From Paenalicyclobacillus macrosporangiidus (GTDB lineage Bacteria; Bacillota; Bacilli; Alicyclobacillales; Alicyclobacillaceae): DNA of 64,000 nt. The DNA is taken from positions 1 through 64,000 of the forward strand of contig NZ_FPBV01000011.1 in assembly GCF_900116805.1 (NCBI RefSeq). The letters are read 5' to 3'. Below the pieces are notes generated by a model, which ran no database searches, was not told where the DNA came from, and saw nothing but the letters and a program-made list of their open reading frames with translations. The translations under genes and the position numbers were made by a program. Positions 16,879 through 25,365 of the stretch are shown piece by piece (the first letter of the stretch is position 1; each line of letters opens with the position of its first letter).

Positions 16879-17364
16879 ATGGATTCGATGGCGTGGAACG
16901 AGGTCCTGCAGCGGTATGAGGAGGGGCCGGCTGCACTGGCGGCGGCGGTGGAGGGCTTGGACGATGCGCAGCTCGATTGGCGGCCGCGGCCGGGCAAGTG
17001 GTCCATCCGCGAGATCGTCGCACACCTGGCCGATGCGGAGTTGGTCTACACGCACCGGATGCGCAAAGTGGTGGCGGAGCCGGGCGGGTTGTTGACCATG
17101 TTTGACCAAGACCGGTGGGTCGACGGCCTTTTCGCGTCGGAGATGCCGGTGCAGGACACCATCGCGGTGGTGGCGGCCATCCGCCGGTTTCACATCCACA
17201 CTCTGCGCCGGCTGTCCCCCGACGCGCTGGAACGGGCGGGCACCCATGAGGAGGATGGGCCGGTGACGGTGGCCGCGTTATGCCAAAAGGTGACGGATCA
17301 CCTGTACCACCACCTGGCCCAGATTCAGGAACGGCGGGCGGCGGTCCTCGACAGCAGGAAGTAA
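16879..17364 (+). CDS. DinB-like / thiol S-transferase-fold protein
   Basis: A 161-residue four-helix DinB/YfiT-family protein. The putative metal triad is the His in IVAHLADAE and the His residues in DHLYHHLAQIQ near the C terminus. Segments DWRPRPGKWSIREIVAHL and the C-terminal HHLAQI are family hallmarks. Several relatives are bacillithiol S-transferases that conjugate the thiol to toxins, which would fit an organism carrying ytxJ, but the activity is an inference. ATG 16879 follows GGAGGAGGAGGCCC; upstream in-frame codons lack this spacing. It is monocistronic, upstream of queD. Confidence 0.82.
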   Translation: MDSMAWNEVLQRYEEGPAALAAAVEGLDDAQLDWRPRPGKWSIREIVAHLADAELVYTHRMRKVVAEPGGLLTMFDQDRWVDGLFASEMPVQDTIAVVAAIRRFHIHTLRRLSPDALERAGTHEEDGPVTVAALCQKVTDHLYHHLAQIQERRAAVLDSRK

Positions 17365-17416
17365 AAGCGGATGGGCGCGTGGCGCCGCGGGCGCACGCCC
17401 TTTCCCCCTTCATCCG

Positions 17417-17446
17417 TTGGCTGTCGCCGCCTCGGACGAGTATACT
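17417..17446 (+). promoter_or_regulatory. Promoter candidate of queDE
   Basis: TTGGCT at 17417-17422, an 18-base spacer, TATACT at 17441-17446. It lies about 25 bases before the queD start, which leaves no room for a preQ1 riboswitch. Confidence 0.5.
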
Positions 17447-17470
17447 GGGGAGCGAAAAGGGGGTGCCGGC

Positions 17471-17914
17471 ATGTTGCAGCAATTCTACCCGCAGGTGCCG
17501 CATCACTACCGGTACGAGTTGAACAAGGACATGCATCTGGCCGCGGCGCACTTCATCCCGCACCCGGATGCGGGCGTGTGCGCGCGCACGCACGGCCATA
17601 CCTATTTCATCAACATCACCGTGGCTGGGGATGATCTGGACGACTCCGGCTTTCTCGTCAACTTCAAGGAATTGAAAGAGGCCGTCCACGGCCGTTGGGA
17701 TCACACCCTGCTCAACGACGACCGGGACGTGTTCGATCCGAACGATCCCGACCGCTTTCCCTCCACCGAGGTGGTCGCGCGAGTCGTGTGGGAGCGCATC
17801 CAGGCCCTGCTGGACCAGAAGCCAAACCGCCCGCGCTGCCTGCAGGTGGTGGTCCGGGAGACGCCGACGAGCTACGTCGTCTTCCGCCCGCGCCCAGGGG
17901 TGGACCTGCGGTGA
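17471..17914 (+). CDS. queD: 6-carboxytetrahydropterin synthase QueD
   Basis: A 147-residue QueD/PTPS-family enzyme converting dihydroneopterin triphosphate to 6-carboxytetrahydropterin in queuosine synthesis. Zinc ligands are the His of LAAAHFI and the two of THGHTY. The catalytic Cys is in CARTHGH, and a late Glu is in VVRETPTSY. ATG 17471 has a G-rich site upstream. It overlaps queE by GTGA and so is coupled to the next pathway step. queC and queF are not in the window. Confidence 0.93.
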   Translation: MLQQFYPQVPHHYRYELNKDMHLAAAHFIPHPDAGVCARTHGHTYFINITVAGDDLDDSGFLVNFKELKEAVHGRWDHTLLNDDRDVFDPNDPDRFPSTEVVARVVWERIQALLDQKPNRPRCLQVVVRETPTSYVVFRPRPGVDLR

Positions 17915-18624
17915 GCCGGATCCCGGTCCTGGAGGTGTTCGGTCCAACCATTCAGGGCGAGGGCATGGTCATCGGCCGCAAGACGATGTTCGTGCGCACC
18001 GCCGGGTGCGATTACCGCTGCGCGTGGTGCGACTCGAAGTTCACGTGGGACGGCAGCGAACGGGCTCGCATGCTGACGCCCGACGAGGTGTGGGCGGAGC
18101 TCGTGGCCGCCGGGGGAAGGCGGTTTAATCACGTCACCATCTCCGGGGGCAATCCGGCGCTGATCCGGGACCCGATGGCGGAGCTGATTGCCCTTCTGCA
18201 TGGGCACGGCATCCGCGTCGGCCTCGAGACGCAGGGCAGCGTGTGGCAGGATTGGTTCGTGGAGATAGACGACCTCACGATCTCGCCCAAACCGCCGAGT
18301 TCGGGGATGGACACCGATTGGGCAGGGTTGGACGTGATGGTCCGGCGCCTGTCGGACCACGGGGTTCACTTTTCGCTCAAGGTGCCGATCTTCGACGATA
18401 CGGATCTGGACTACGCCCGGCGGGTCCACCGGACATGGCCGGAGGTACCGCTGTATCTCTCGGTTGGCAACCCGGACCCCTCCGCGGGGGGCGACGTGGC
18501 CGCGCACCTGCTGGCGCGGCTGGCGTGGCTGGTGGACCGGGTGGTGCAGGACGAGGCCCTCAACGCGGTCCACGTCCTGCCACAGCTGCACACGCTTCTG
18601 TGGGGAAATCGCCGCGGGGTGTGA
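17911..18624 (+). CDS. queE: 7-carboxy-7-deazaguanine synthase QueE (radical SAM)
   Basis: A 237-residue radical SAM enzyme that contracts 6-carboxytetrahydropterin to 7-carboxy-7-deazaguanine. The cluster motif CDYRCAWC (C-x3-C-x2-C) lies near residue 31. PTIQGEGMVIGRKTMFVRTAGC is the family N-terminal segment (here split by function, substrate loop then cluster), and the SAM-binding ISGGNPAL follows. The start is GTG 17911, overlapping the queD stop. The product feeds QueC for preQ0. Assignment is firm. Confidence 0.93.
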   Translation: MSRIPVLEVFGPTIQGEGMVIGRKTMFVRTAGCDYRCAWCDSKFTWDGSERARMLTPDEVWAELVAAGGRRFNHVTISGGNPALIRDPMAELIALLHGHGIRVGLETQGSVWQDWFVEIDDLTISPKPPSSGMDTDWAGLDVMVRRLSDHGVHFSLKVPIFDDTDLDYARRVHRTWPEVPLYLSVGNPDPSAGGDVAAHLLARLAWLVDRVVQDEALNAVHVLPQLHTLLWGNRRGV

Positions 18625-18661
18625 GCGCTGCCGGCGCAGAGGCCGGAGGGCGGGTGCCCCC

Positions 18662-19027
18662 TCAGCCTTGCGCATCCGCCGCGGACGCGCCTTCCACCGC
18701 CTCGCGCAGGCGGGCGGCCGTGATGTCCCAGTGGGAGGCGTGCCAGACCGGCTGGCCGTCGCGGATGAGGATGGCTTGCGGCGATTGGTGCACGACGCCG
18801 AGATCCTGCGCAATCTGGTTGGACACGGGCCGCGACTCAATCACCTTCACCAACACGTACGCGGTCCCCTCGGGTGCCGTCTCCAGGTAGCGCTCGAACT
18901 CCCGGTGGGCGTTGGCGCTGATGGGGCAGGTGGTGCTGTGCTTGAACACCAGCGTCGGCTGCTGCCGGGACGCTTCGTACACCTGCGCCCACTGGTCCAG
19001 CGTGGTCAATTCCTGATAACGGCTCAT
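18662..19027 (-). CDS. ytxJ: Bacillithiol-system monothiol protein YtxJ
   Basis: A 121-residue thioredoxin-fold protein. The single-cysteine site TTCPIS follows the first strand (KHSTTCPIS, about 30-38), with a cis-Pro region at SPQAIL. YtxJ-type proteins are monothiol bacilliredoxins that remove bacillithiol from oxidised protein cysteines in the cytoplasm. ATG 19027 is preceded by AAAGGAGG. The gene is divergent from the polysaccharide deacetylase. It supports bacillithiol as the low-molecular-weight thiol of this organism. Confidence 0.9.
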   Translation of the reverse strand: MSRYQELTTLDQWAQVYEASRQQPTLVFKHSTTCPISANAHREFERYLETAPEGTAYVLVKVIESRPVSNQIAQDLGVVHQSPQAILIRDGQPVWHASHWDITAARLREAVEGASAADAQG

Positions 19028-19091
19028 GCCTTTCCCTCCTTTGTCGTTGTCTCCAGTATAGCGAATGTGATGAGAACCGGAGGTCTTTGCG

Positions 19092-19877
19092 ATGCGGGGA
19101 TGGTGGTTGGTGGTCCTCGTCGTGGCGGCGGTCGCGTTGGGCTACGCTGTGATGCCCAACATCTGGACGCGGGTGTTCAAACGGACGGCGCTCCGCCGCG
19201 TCCCGGCCGCCGGCCGGCGGGTGGCTCTGACGTTCGATGACGGCCCGGATCCGAAGTACACGCCGCGTCTGCTCGATGTGCTGGCGCAGTGCGGGGTGCG
19301 GGCGACCTTCTTCGTGATCGCCGAGAAGGCGATGCGCCACGCGGAGATCGTGGAGCGAATGATCCGTGAAGGGCACGAGGTGGCGGTGCACGGGATGCGG
19401 CACGTGCTGGTGCCCGTTTTGCCGCCGAGATCGGCATGGGAACAGGTGTTCACCGCGGCAGAGAAGCTGCGGGAGCGGTTCGGCCTGTCGATCCGGTGGT
19501 ACCGCCCCACTTGGGGCTTGTGCAACCTGCCGGCTCTGTGGTGGACCCGGGGCGGCCGCAGGGGATTGCGGATGGTCACCTGGTCCATCATGGTCGGCGA
19601 CTGGCGGCGGACGGCGCCGGGGGTCCTGCGGAGTCGCATCCTGCGGCGGCTCCACCCGGGAGCCATCCTCGTCCTGCACGACAGCGACGAGACGTGGGGG
19701 AGCGAGGCGGGGGCGCCGGAGCGCGTGATCGAACTCATGCCGGAACTGACCGAGGCGCTCGCGGCGCGAGGCTACCGGCTGGGGCCGTTGCGGGACCTGC
19801 TCGCGGCCGGAGTCGCGGCTCAACCGGGGACAGGCGATTCGTCCGGAGCGGCCTCCGTGCCGTTGCGGCCCCAGTGA
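19092..19877 (+). CDS. Polysaccharide deacetylase (NodB domain)
   Basis: A 261-residue protein with an N-terminal membrane anchor (about 4-22) and a NodB/CE4 domain. Motif 1 TFDDGPD (about 47-53), motif 2 HGMRH (the H-x3-H metal site), motif 3 RWYRPTWG and motif 5 LHD are all present, so a zinc-dependent deacetylase acting on cell-wall glycans or related N-acetyl sugars outside the membrane is likely. GGAGG precedes ATG 19092. The 3' end overlaps the convergent MFS gene by about 58 bases. The exact substrate is unknown. Confidence 0.87.
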   Translation: MRGWWLVVLVVAAVALGYAVMPNIWTRVFKRTALRRVPAAGRRVALTFDDGPDPKYTPRLLDVLAQCGVRATFFVIAEKAMRHAEIVERMIREGHEVAVHGMRHVLVPVLPPRSAWEQVFTAAEKLRERFGLSIRWYRPTWGLCNLPALWWTRGGRRGLRMVTWSIMVGDWRRTAPGVLRSRILRRLHPGAILVLHDSDETWGSEAGAPERVIELMPELTEALAARGYRLGPLRDLLAAGVAAQPGTGDSSGAASVPLRPQ

Positions 19878-21073
19878 TAGAGTGGGGTTCGCCAACCCGC
19901 AATCCAGACGATGGTGTGCATGATCCCGGTAGCGGTGAAGACGGCAACGGTCCCGAACCACTCGCCGGCCACGCCGCCGAGGGCGTTGCCGAGGGGGATG
20001 GAGCACCATACCAACATGCGGATGCTGCTGCTGGCGCGTCCGAGCATGTGGTCGGGGATCACCGACTGGCGCAGGGAGAGCGACTGGACGTTCCACAGCA
20101 CCATGCTGACGCCGAGCAGCAGGTTGGCGAAGCCGATGACCCACGCGTGGCGGGCGGCGGCGATGATGTAGTCCGGGATGGCGAAGGCGAGCAGCGAGAT
20201 CATCATCATCCGGCCGGCCTGCATGCGCGGTGTCAGGACACCGGCCAACAGCGACCCCACCATGGCCCCTGCGCTCACGCCGGCCATGGCGAGGCCGGAG
20301 GCGTAGACGCTGGCGTGGAGATCGTGGTTGAGACGGTAGAGAATGAGCGCGCTGGAGGCCGAACCGCCGAGGTTGCCCACGAGCGTGAACAGGCTGATGG
20401 TGCGGATGAGGGAATGATTCCACACATAGCGCAGTCCCTCCGCGATGTCGCGGAGCATCCCGGCTCGCGGCCGGGCGGCGTCCGCTGCAGCGGAGAAACG
20501 GCTGCGGATGGCCAGGAGCGACAGGATGGAGACCAGGTAGGACAGGGCGTCGATCACGAGGGTGTTCGCCGCACCGGCAAAGCCAATCAGGCCCATGGCG
20601 AGGGTGGGGCCGAGGATCTGGCTCGCCGAGACGCCCGCCTGCAGCGCGGAGTTGGCCGCGGGCAACTGGTCTTTCTCCACCACGTTCGGCAGGCACGACA
20701 CGTATGCGGCGTCGAAGACGGCGTTGCACGCGCTCATCCCCGCCATGACGAGATACAGCTGCGCCACCGTCAACATCCCGAGGAGGTATGCCGCGGGGAT
20801 GGTGGCGATGAGCAGCATGCGGATGGCATCGGCGAGCATCATGAGCCGTCTGCGATCCCGCCTGTCCGCCCACACCCCGGCCGGCAGCGACAGGATGAGA
20901 TAGGGCACAAAGCCCACCGCGAATCCGAGACCCATCTGCAGCGCGGACCCGGTCATCTGCAGCATCAGCCAGGGCAGGGCGAAGTTGCTGACGGCGGATC
21001 CGAATTCGGACACCGTCTGCCCCGTGATGAGCCAGCGAAAATCTCGATTCTTCCAAACAGTGTTTGCGCGCAA
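19820..21073 (-). CDS. MFS transporter, multidrug-efflux type
   Basis: A 12-span major facilitator of 417 residues, related to MFS 3-type exporters (NRDFRWLITGQTVSEFG opening, GVWADRRDRRRLMMLAD loop 2-3 motif). I start it at TTG 21073 because AAGGAGG lies seven bases upstream. ATG 21097 has no ribosome site, and a longer frame to 21382 would add about 100 low-complexity residues. It probably exports a drug or metabolite with proton antiport. It overlaps the deacetylase gene tail to tail, and a similar MFS gene occurs at 29763. Confidence 0.87.
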   Translation of the reverse strand: MRANTVWKNRDFRWLITGQTVSEFGSAVSNFALPWLMLQMTGSALQMGLGFAVGFVPYLILSLPAGVWADRRDRRRLMMLADAIRMLLIATIPAAYLLGMLTVAQLYLVMAGMSACNAVFDAAYVSCLPNVVEKDQLPAANSALQAGVSASQILGPTLAMGLIGFAGAANTLVIDALSYLVSILSLLAIRSRFSAAADAARPRAGMLRDIAEGLRYVWNHSLIRTISLFTLVGNLGGSASSALILYRLNHDLHASVYASGLAMAGVSAGAMVGSLLAGVLTPRMQAGRMMMISLLAFAIPDYIIAAARHAWVIGFANLLLGVSMVLWNVQSLSLRQSVIPDHMLGRASSSIRMLVWCSIPLGNALGGVAGEWFGTVAVFTATGIMHTIVWIAGWRTPLYHWGRNGTEAAPDESPVPG

Positions 21074-21443
21074 AAAACGGCCTCCTTCGGAAACCATGCC
21101 GTCCGCGGTCCAGTCCGCGGGCAGGGAAGTGCAGAATGCACCGGGTGACGAGCACCGTTTCGCCGGTGAACCGTACGCGGATGTCGCCCTGATTGTATCA
21201 CCCCGCGCCGGTCGGCGTGAAGCGTGGGGCTCATGTGGCCCATTCGTGGACCTGCCGCATGCGTTCGCGGCCGATTCGGCGGGAGGGAAGTGGGAAGACG
21301 TGGGGGACGTGGGGGACGTTGCGATAGTGACCGAATGGTGTTTAACCGGTACGATCCGGACAGAATTGTGCGCGACTTGCACTTATACGAGCCGCTCATG
21401 GCGCGCCGAGTCAAGTGACCACAAGGTCCTCCTCTTCGACGGA
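21074..21443. other. Intergenic region without a recognisable gene
   Basis: This holds the upstream region of the leftward MFS gene. The only structure noted is a short tandem repeat of GACGTGGGG at 21297-21314, followed by a partial third copy to about 21320. Possible reading frames here lack ribosome sites and protein-like composition. Confidence 0.5.
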
Positions 21444-21473
21444 TTGCCTGCCGGGCTTGCCCTGGCGTATACT
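21444..21473 (+). promoter_or_regulatory. Promoter of the cobalamin-uptake operon
   Basis: TTGCCT at 21444-21449, an 18-base spacer, TATACT at 21468-21473. It lies directly upstream of the riboswitch. Confidence 0.5.
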
Positions 21474-21505
21474 TTCCCTGTCAAGCCTTGCACGAGGGCG
21501 GAGAC

Positions 21506-21705
21506 AGATGGTTTCCGTCTTTAAAGCTTGGCTGATCCGGACAATCGAATCCAACGGGCTGCGGTCTCGCGTTGCGAGTGAAATGGGAATCCGGTGAAAA
21601 TCCGGAACAGCCCCCGCTACTGTAAGTGACTACGAACTCTCAGGGCCACTGCCGCAAGGTGGGAAGGCGAGACAGTAGGCATGTCACGAGTCAGGAGACC
21701 AGCCG
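21506..21705 (+). promoter_or_regulatory. Cobalamin (AdoCbl) riboswitch
   Basis: The conserved core is plain: GGGAATCCGGTG from 21585, ATCCGGAAC, CCCCCGCTACTGTAAG to 21626, then GCCACTG with GGGAAGGC (21645-21668) and GTCAGGAGACC (21690-21700). The 5' boundary is approximate. A terminator hairpin follows at 21777, so B12 should switch transcription off before the operon. The controlled genes are an ECF importer with two surface proteins. Confidence 0.95.
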
Positions 21706-21776
21706 CAGCCTGCGATGCCACCCGCTTCGGAGGGAAGCCGGGGGTAGGGCGGAACGCACCGTCCGCACGAACATCG

Positions 21777-21802
21777 AAGGCTCCCTCCGCGGGAGCCTTT
21801 TC
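21777..21802 (+). terminator. Riboswitch-controlled terminator
   Basis: AAGGCTCCC (21777-21785), loop TCCGC, GGGAGCCTT (21791-21799), then TTTCC. It stands between the riboswitch and the first operon gene and is the likely expression platform. Confidence 0.8.
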
Positions 21803-21888
21803 CATATTCGCCGGAAATGCGGCGGGTTTTCATGAACGCCAGTGGACGCGAGTGGACACCACCAGACGGAGCACCGGTGCGGAAGGAG

Positions 21889-22773
21889 ATGAGGACGTTG
21901 CGGCATTGGGCGTGGCGCGCGGGAATTCTCGGCATGGCGGCGGTCGCCGTCCTCTACGGGGCGATGCACGCGCATCGGCCGGCCGGTGTGGACGCCGGGC
22001 TGGCCGCGGTCGCAGGGGCTTCGGGGGCAACCGGGGCCGGTCATGCGGTGGCTGCCGTGAACGGGGCCACGGGAACTGGCGCGGGGGAGGCGGGCTCCGC
22101 GGGAACGGCCGAACCCGGCGCCGGGACAGGGGCTGCGCCGGAGGGGGTGAACGCCATCGCTCCGGGCTCGGCGTCAGCGGCCTCGACGGCGGAAAACCAA
22201 CCGGCGGGCGGGCGGAGCGATTCGGCCGGTGGCGGGGCAGATCCGGCGGGCGATCCGGGCCCCGCGGGTCTGTCCCAGGCCGGGCAGACCACCACTCCGC
22301 CCCCAGGCCATCGTAGCGGGGGCAGCGGTAGCGGGGGCTACTCCAATAGCGGCGCCGGGCGAGCAACCGGGACCGGCGGGGACGCATCTTCTCCGGCGCC
22401 GCCGTCCCACTCTGCCCCGGCGCCGCCGGCGAAACCGGGCGCGGGCGAGTTCACCATCGTCGTCAGCGAGGATAACGGGGCGACTGTGATCGCCAAAAAG
22501 ACGGTCCCCATCGTGACGGGAGAGTCGCTCATGGACTACATGCATCAATATTTCACCATCACCACCGCGTACGGGGACAACTTCATGGTGTCCATCAACG
22601 GCATCAAATCACAGTGGACCGGCGTCCCGGTGGACAAACGGCAGCCGGTGGACTGGTTCCTCTACGTGAACGGGAACCAGGCGCAGGTGGGGGCGGCTGA
22701 CATCTATCCGCATGCGGGCGACGTGGACACCTGGGACTACCATCGCTGGGATCCAGCGAAGGTGTCCGGATGA
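21889..22773 (+). CDS. Surface protein with C-terminal DUF4430 (transcobalamin C-domain-like)
   Basis: A protein of about 294 residues. An N-terminal membrane anchor (about 8-28) is followed by a low-complexity Gly/Ala/Ser/Pro/Thr linker of about 150 residues and a DUF4430 domain (about 190-290: ITIVV-type strand start, YMHQYFTITTAYGDNFMVSI, WFLYVNGNQAQVGAADI, WDYHRWD). DUF4430 is related to the C-terminal cobalamin-binding domain of intrinsic factor and transcobalamin. As first gene behind a B12 riboswitch, it is likely a cell-surface cobalamin receptor. The start is ambiguous: ATG 21889 lies directly on GGAAGGAG, TTG 21898 has better spacing, and ATG 21832 is possible. Confidence 0.85.
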   Translation: MRTLRHWAWRAGILGMAAVAVLYGAMHAHRPAGVDAGLAAVAGASGATGAGHAVAAVNGATGTGAGEAGSAGTAEPGAGTGAAPEGVNAIAPGSASAASTAENQPAGGRSDSAGGGADPAGDPGPAGLSQAGQTTTPPPGHRSGGSGSGGYSNSGAGRATGTGGDASSPAPPSHSAPAPPAKPGAGEFTIVVSEDNGATVIAKKTVPIVTGESLMDYMHQYFTITTAYGDNFMVSINGIKSQWTGVPVDKRQPVDWFLYVNGNQAQVGAADIYPHAGDVDTWDYHRWDPAKVSG

Positions 22774-23615
22774 GGGGCGCGCGTTGGCGGCCGCGCCCGC
22801 ACCCGGCGGCGATGGGCATGTGCGCGTTGGCATGGGGCGTGGTGGTCTACCGCACGGCTTCGTGGGAGGTGCTCCTGGCGATGCTGCTGGCGGCCATGGC
22901 CGTGCATCGCTGGATCGTCCGCGGGCCGGGGACCGGTCCGGGGATGGGGGCAGTGTGGTGGGCGCTCCCCTTCCTGGTGCTGTACGTGGCCATCGGCAGC
23001 CTGTTCGGAACGGTGGCGGGCACGGTCTGGTGGCGGGGCCCTCACATCCCCGGGCTCGGCACCCTGGTGATCACCCCCGGCAGCCTGGAGGACGCCGTGC
23101 GGCGCGGGTTGCGGCTGTGGAATTTGCTCCTGTGGATGGCGTGGTTCGGGCGCGTGGTGCGGCCGGACGACATCACCTGCTGGCTGGGGCGCCGGTTCAG
23201 CCGCGCCGGGCTGACGGTGCAGATGGTCGTCGGGTTTGTGCCGCAGGTGTTGCGGGAGCGGGATCGAGTGGCGGAACTGCTCCGTCTGCGCGGCGGAGCG
23301 CTGCCGGGCGGCGGTCTGCGCGAACGCGTGCGGGTGCTGGCGGTGGTCTACCAGACCCTGCTGATGAACGGGCTCGAGCGCGCCTGGACGCTGGCGGAGT
23401 CAATGTACACGCGGGGATACGGGGCGCCGGGCCGCACCGCCTACCGGCCCCCTCGTTGGCGCCGCCAGGACGCGATTCTGGCGGGCGTGAGCGCGCTCGC
23501 GGTCCTCATGGCGATCCTGCCGCTCGCCGGAGGGCCGGCGCGATGGACAGAGGTGCCTGCCGCGGCGCTGGTGCTGGCGGCGGGGGCGTGGACGGGGGGG
23601 AGACAGGGTGCTTGA
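22770..23615 (+). CDS. ecfT: ECF transporter T component (EcfT)
   Basis: A 281-residue membrane protein of the CbiQ/EcfT family. About five hydrophobic spans are followed by the two coupling-helix motifs, the Arg-rich segment VLRERDRVAELLRLRG and ERAWTLAESMYTRGYG. EcfT links the substrate-binding S component to the two ATPase domains. ATG 22770 overlaps the DUF4430 gene stop (ATGA), and the 3' end overlaps the ATPase start. The riboswitch upstream marks this importer as B12-dedicated. Confidence 0.9.
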   Translation: MRGARWRPRPHPAAMGMCALAWGVVVYRTASWEVLLAMLLAAMAVHRWIVRGPGTGPGMGAVWWALPFLVLYVAIGSLFGTVAGTVWWRGPHIPGLGTLVITPGSLEDAVRRGLRLWNLLLWMAWFGRVVRPDDITCWLGRRFSRAGLTVQMVVGFVPQVLRERDRVAELLRLRGGALPGGGLRERVRVLAVVYQTLLMNGLERAWTLAESMYTRGYGAPGRTAYRPPRWRRQDAILAGVSALAVLMAILPLAGGPARWTEVPAAALVLAAGAWTGGRQGA

Positions 23616-25365
23616 GGTCCAGGTGGAAGGGCTGACGTATACCTACCCGGGTGCGCCGACGCCCGCGCTCCAGGAGGTGTCCCTCACCGTTCCGCCCGGG
23701 ACGTGGCTTTTGTTGCACGGCGACACCGGATCAGGCAAATCGACCTTGCTCAAGTGCCTGTCGGGCGCCTGTCCCGCGTTCTACGGCGGCACCATGGCCG
23801 GGCGTGTGCGCATCGGCGGCCTGTCGCCGCAGGCGATGTCCGCGGCTGAACGGGTCCACCGTATCGGCGTGGTGTACCAGGACCCGGAGGCGCAGCAGGT
23901 GCACGCCACCGTGGCGCGCGAGGTCGCGTTCACCCTGGAGAATCTCGGTGTGCCGCCGCGGGAGATGGGCTGGCGGGTCGCCGAGGCGCTGGCGATGGTC
24001 GGCCTGTCGGATCGGGCCGGCGATCCCGTCGCCTCGCTGTCCGGGGGCCTGCGCCAGCGCGTGGCGCTCGCCGCCGCCCTGGTGCATCAGCCCGGCGTGT
24101 TGTTGTTGGACGAGCCTGCGTCGCAGATCGATCCGGTCGCGGCCGAGGAACTGTGGGACGTGCTCCGCCGCCTGCGGGACGACTTCGGCCTCACCCTCGT
24201 CATGAGCGAGCACCGGGTGGACCGGCTGTACGGCTGGGTCGACCAGGTCGCGGTCCTGTCCCGGGGCCGGTTGGTGCAGCTCGGGCCGCCGCGGGAGGTG
24301 GCGGCCTGGCTGCGCGAGGCGCACCCCGACAGCGCCCCGGTGCTGGCGCGCCTGTGGCCTGCGTCTGACGTGCCGGCCCTGACCGTGCGTGAGGTGCGCC
24401 AGCGCATCCGCCAGGAGCTGCGCGTGCCTGGCGGGGAAGGGGGGCACTTGTCTGGCGGGGAGGTGGGCCGCAGGAAGACCCCCGTCGCAGAGACGGTGGC
24501 GCGGACGGAGGCCGGAGCGGGGGCAAGCCGTGAACTGGAGGACATCGTCATCGGCGTCGAACGGGCGGTGGTCCTCTATCCGCCCTCGGAGGTTCGGGCC
24601 CTCGACGAGTGCACGGCTGGGCTGGTGCGCGGCCGGGTGACCGCGCTCATCGGACCCAACGGCGCGGGCAAGTCCACCCTGTTGCGGGTGTGGGCGGGCC
24701 TGCAACCGTTGGCGAGCGGCCGGCTGACCGGCGTTCTCGGGGGTCTGCGGGGGGACCATCCGCCGAGCCGGCGGGCGAGGAGCCGCTTCCGCACGGCGGC
24801 GGCCAACGGGGAGACCGCACCGCCCGCGCGCGTGGCCTTCCTCCCGCAGAATCCGAACGATCTTCTCAGCCAGGAGACGGTCGAGGAGGAGCTGGGGCTG
24901 TCGCTCCGCCTGCAGGGAGCGGATGACGCGCGCACGCGGGAGGTCGTGGCGGAGGTGGCGCGCGGTTTCGGGATCCATCCGCTGCTTCCTCGCCATCCAC
25001 GGGACCTGTCGGGCGGGGAGCGGATGCGCGTGGCGTTGGCCGCCCTGGCTGTGGCGGAACCCGAGTTGTTGCTGCTTGACGAGCCGACGCGCGGACTGGA
25101 TCCGGCGCAGAAGCAGGCCCTTGGCCGCTGGCTGCGGACGGGCGGCCGCACGGTGGCGGTGGCGACGCACGACTTGGAGTTCGTCGCCGAGTTCGCCGAT
25201 CGGGTCCTGTTCGTCGATCAAGGCCAGGTGGTGCTGTCCGGCACCCCGGGTGAGGTGTTCCGCGCGGCCCTCTGGTTCGCCCCCGTGTTGGCCCGCGCCT
25301 TGCGCGGGGTGGCCCCCGGAATCCTGTGTCTGGCCGATGCCGTGGCGGCCGGGTGGGCGCGGTGA
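23608..25365 (+). CDS. Fused ECF ATPase (two EcfA domains)
   Basis: A 585-residue protein with two ABC ATPase domains in tandem. The first has Walker A GDTGSGKST, signature LSGGLRQRVALAAAL and Walker B VLLLDEPASQ. The second has GPNGAGKST, LSGGERMRVALAALA and LLLLDEPTRGLD. The join, about residues 270-310, is a charged Gly/Glu-rich linker. It replaces the separate EcfA and EcfA' subunits of most Bacilli and powers uptake. The start is GTG 23608, overlapping ecfT; the stop overlaps the S component as GTGA. Confidence 0.92.
   Translation: MLEVQVEGLTYTYPGAPTPALQEVSLTVPPGTWLLLHGDTGSGKSTLLKCLSGACPAFYGGTMAGRVRIGGLSPQAMSAAERVHRIGVVYQDPEAQQVHATVAREVAFTLENLGVPPREMGWRVAEALAMVGLSDRAGDPVASLSGGLRQRVALAAALVHQPGVLLLDEPASQIDPVAAEELWDVLRRLRDDFGLTLVMSEHRVDRLYGWVDQVAVLSRGRLVQLGPPREVAAWLREAHPDSAPVLARLWPASDVPALTVREVRQRIRQELRVPGGEGGHLSGGEVGRRKTPVAETVARTEAGAGASRELEDIVIGVERAVVLYPPSEVRALDECTAGLVRGRVTALIGPNGAGKSTLLRVWAGLQPLASGRLTGVLGGLRGDHPPSRRARSRFRTAAANGETAPPARVAFLPQNPNDLLSQETVEEELGLSLRLQGADDARTREVVAEVARGFGIHPLLPRHPRDLSGGERMRVALAALAVAEPELLLLDEPTRGLDPAQKQALGRWLRTGGRTVAVATHDLEFVAEFADRVLFVDQGQVVLSGTPGEVFRAALWFAPVLARALRGVAPGILCLADAVAAGWAR

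Noticed and set aside
17395-17470. preQ1 riboswitch before queD
   Set aside because: The promoter lies only about 25 bases upstream of the start and no preQ1 aptamer core can be found.
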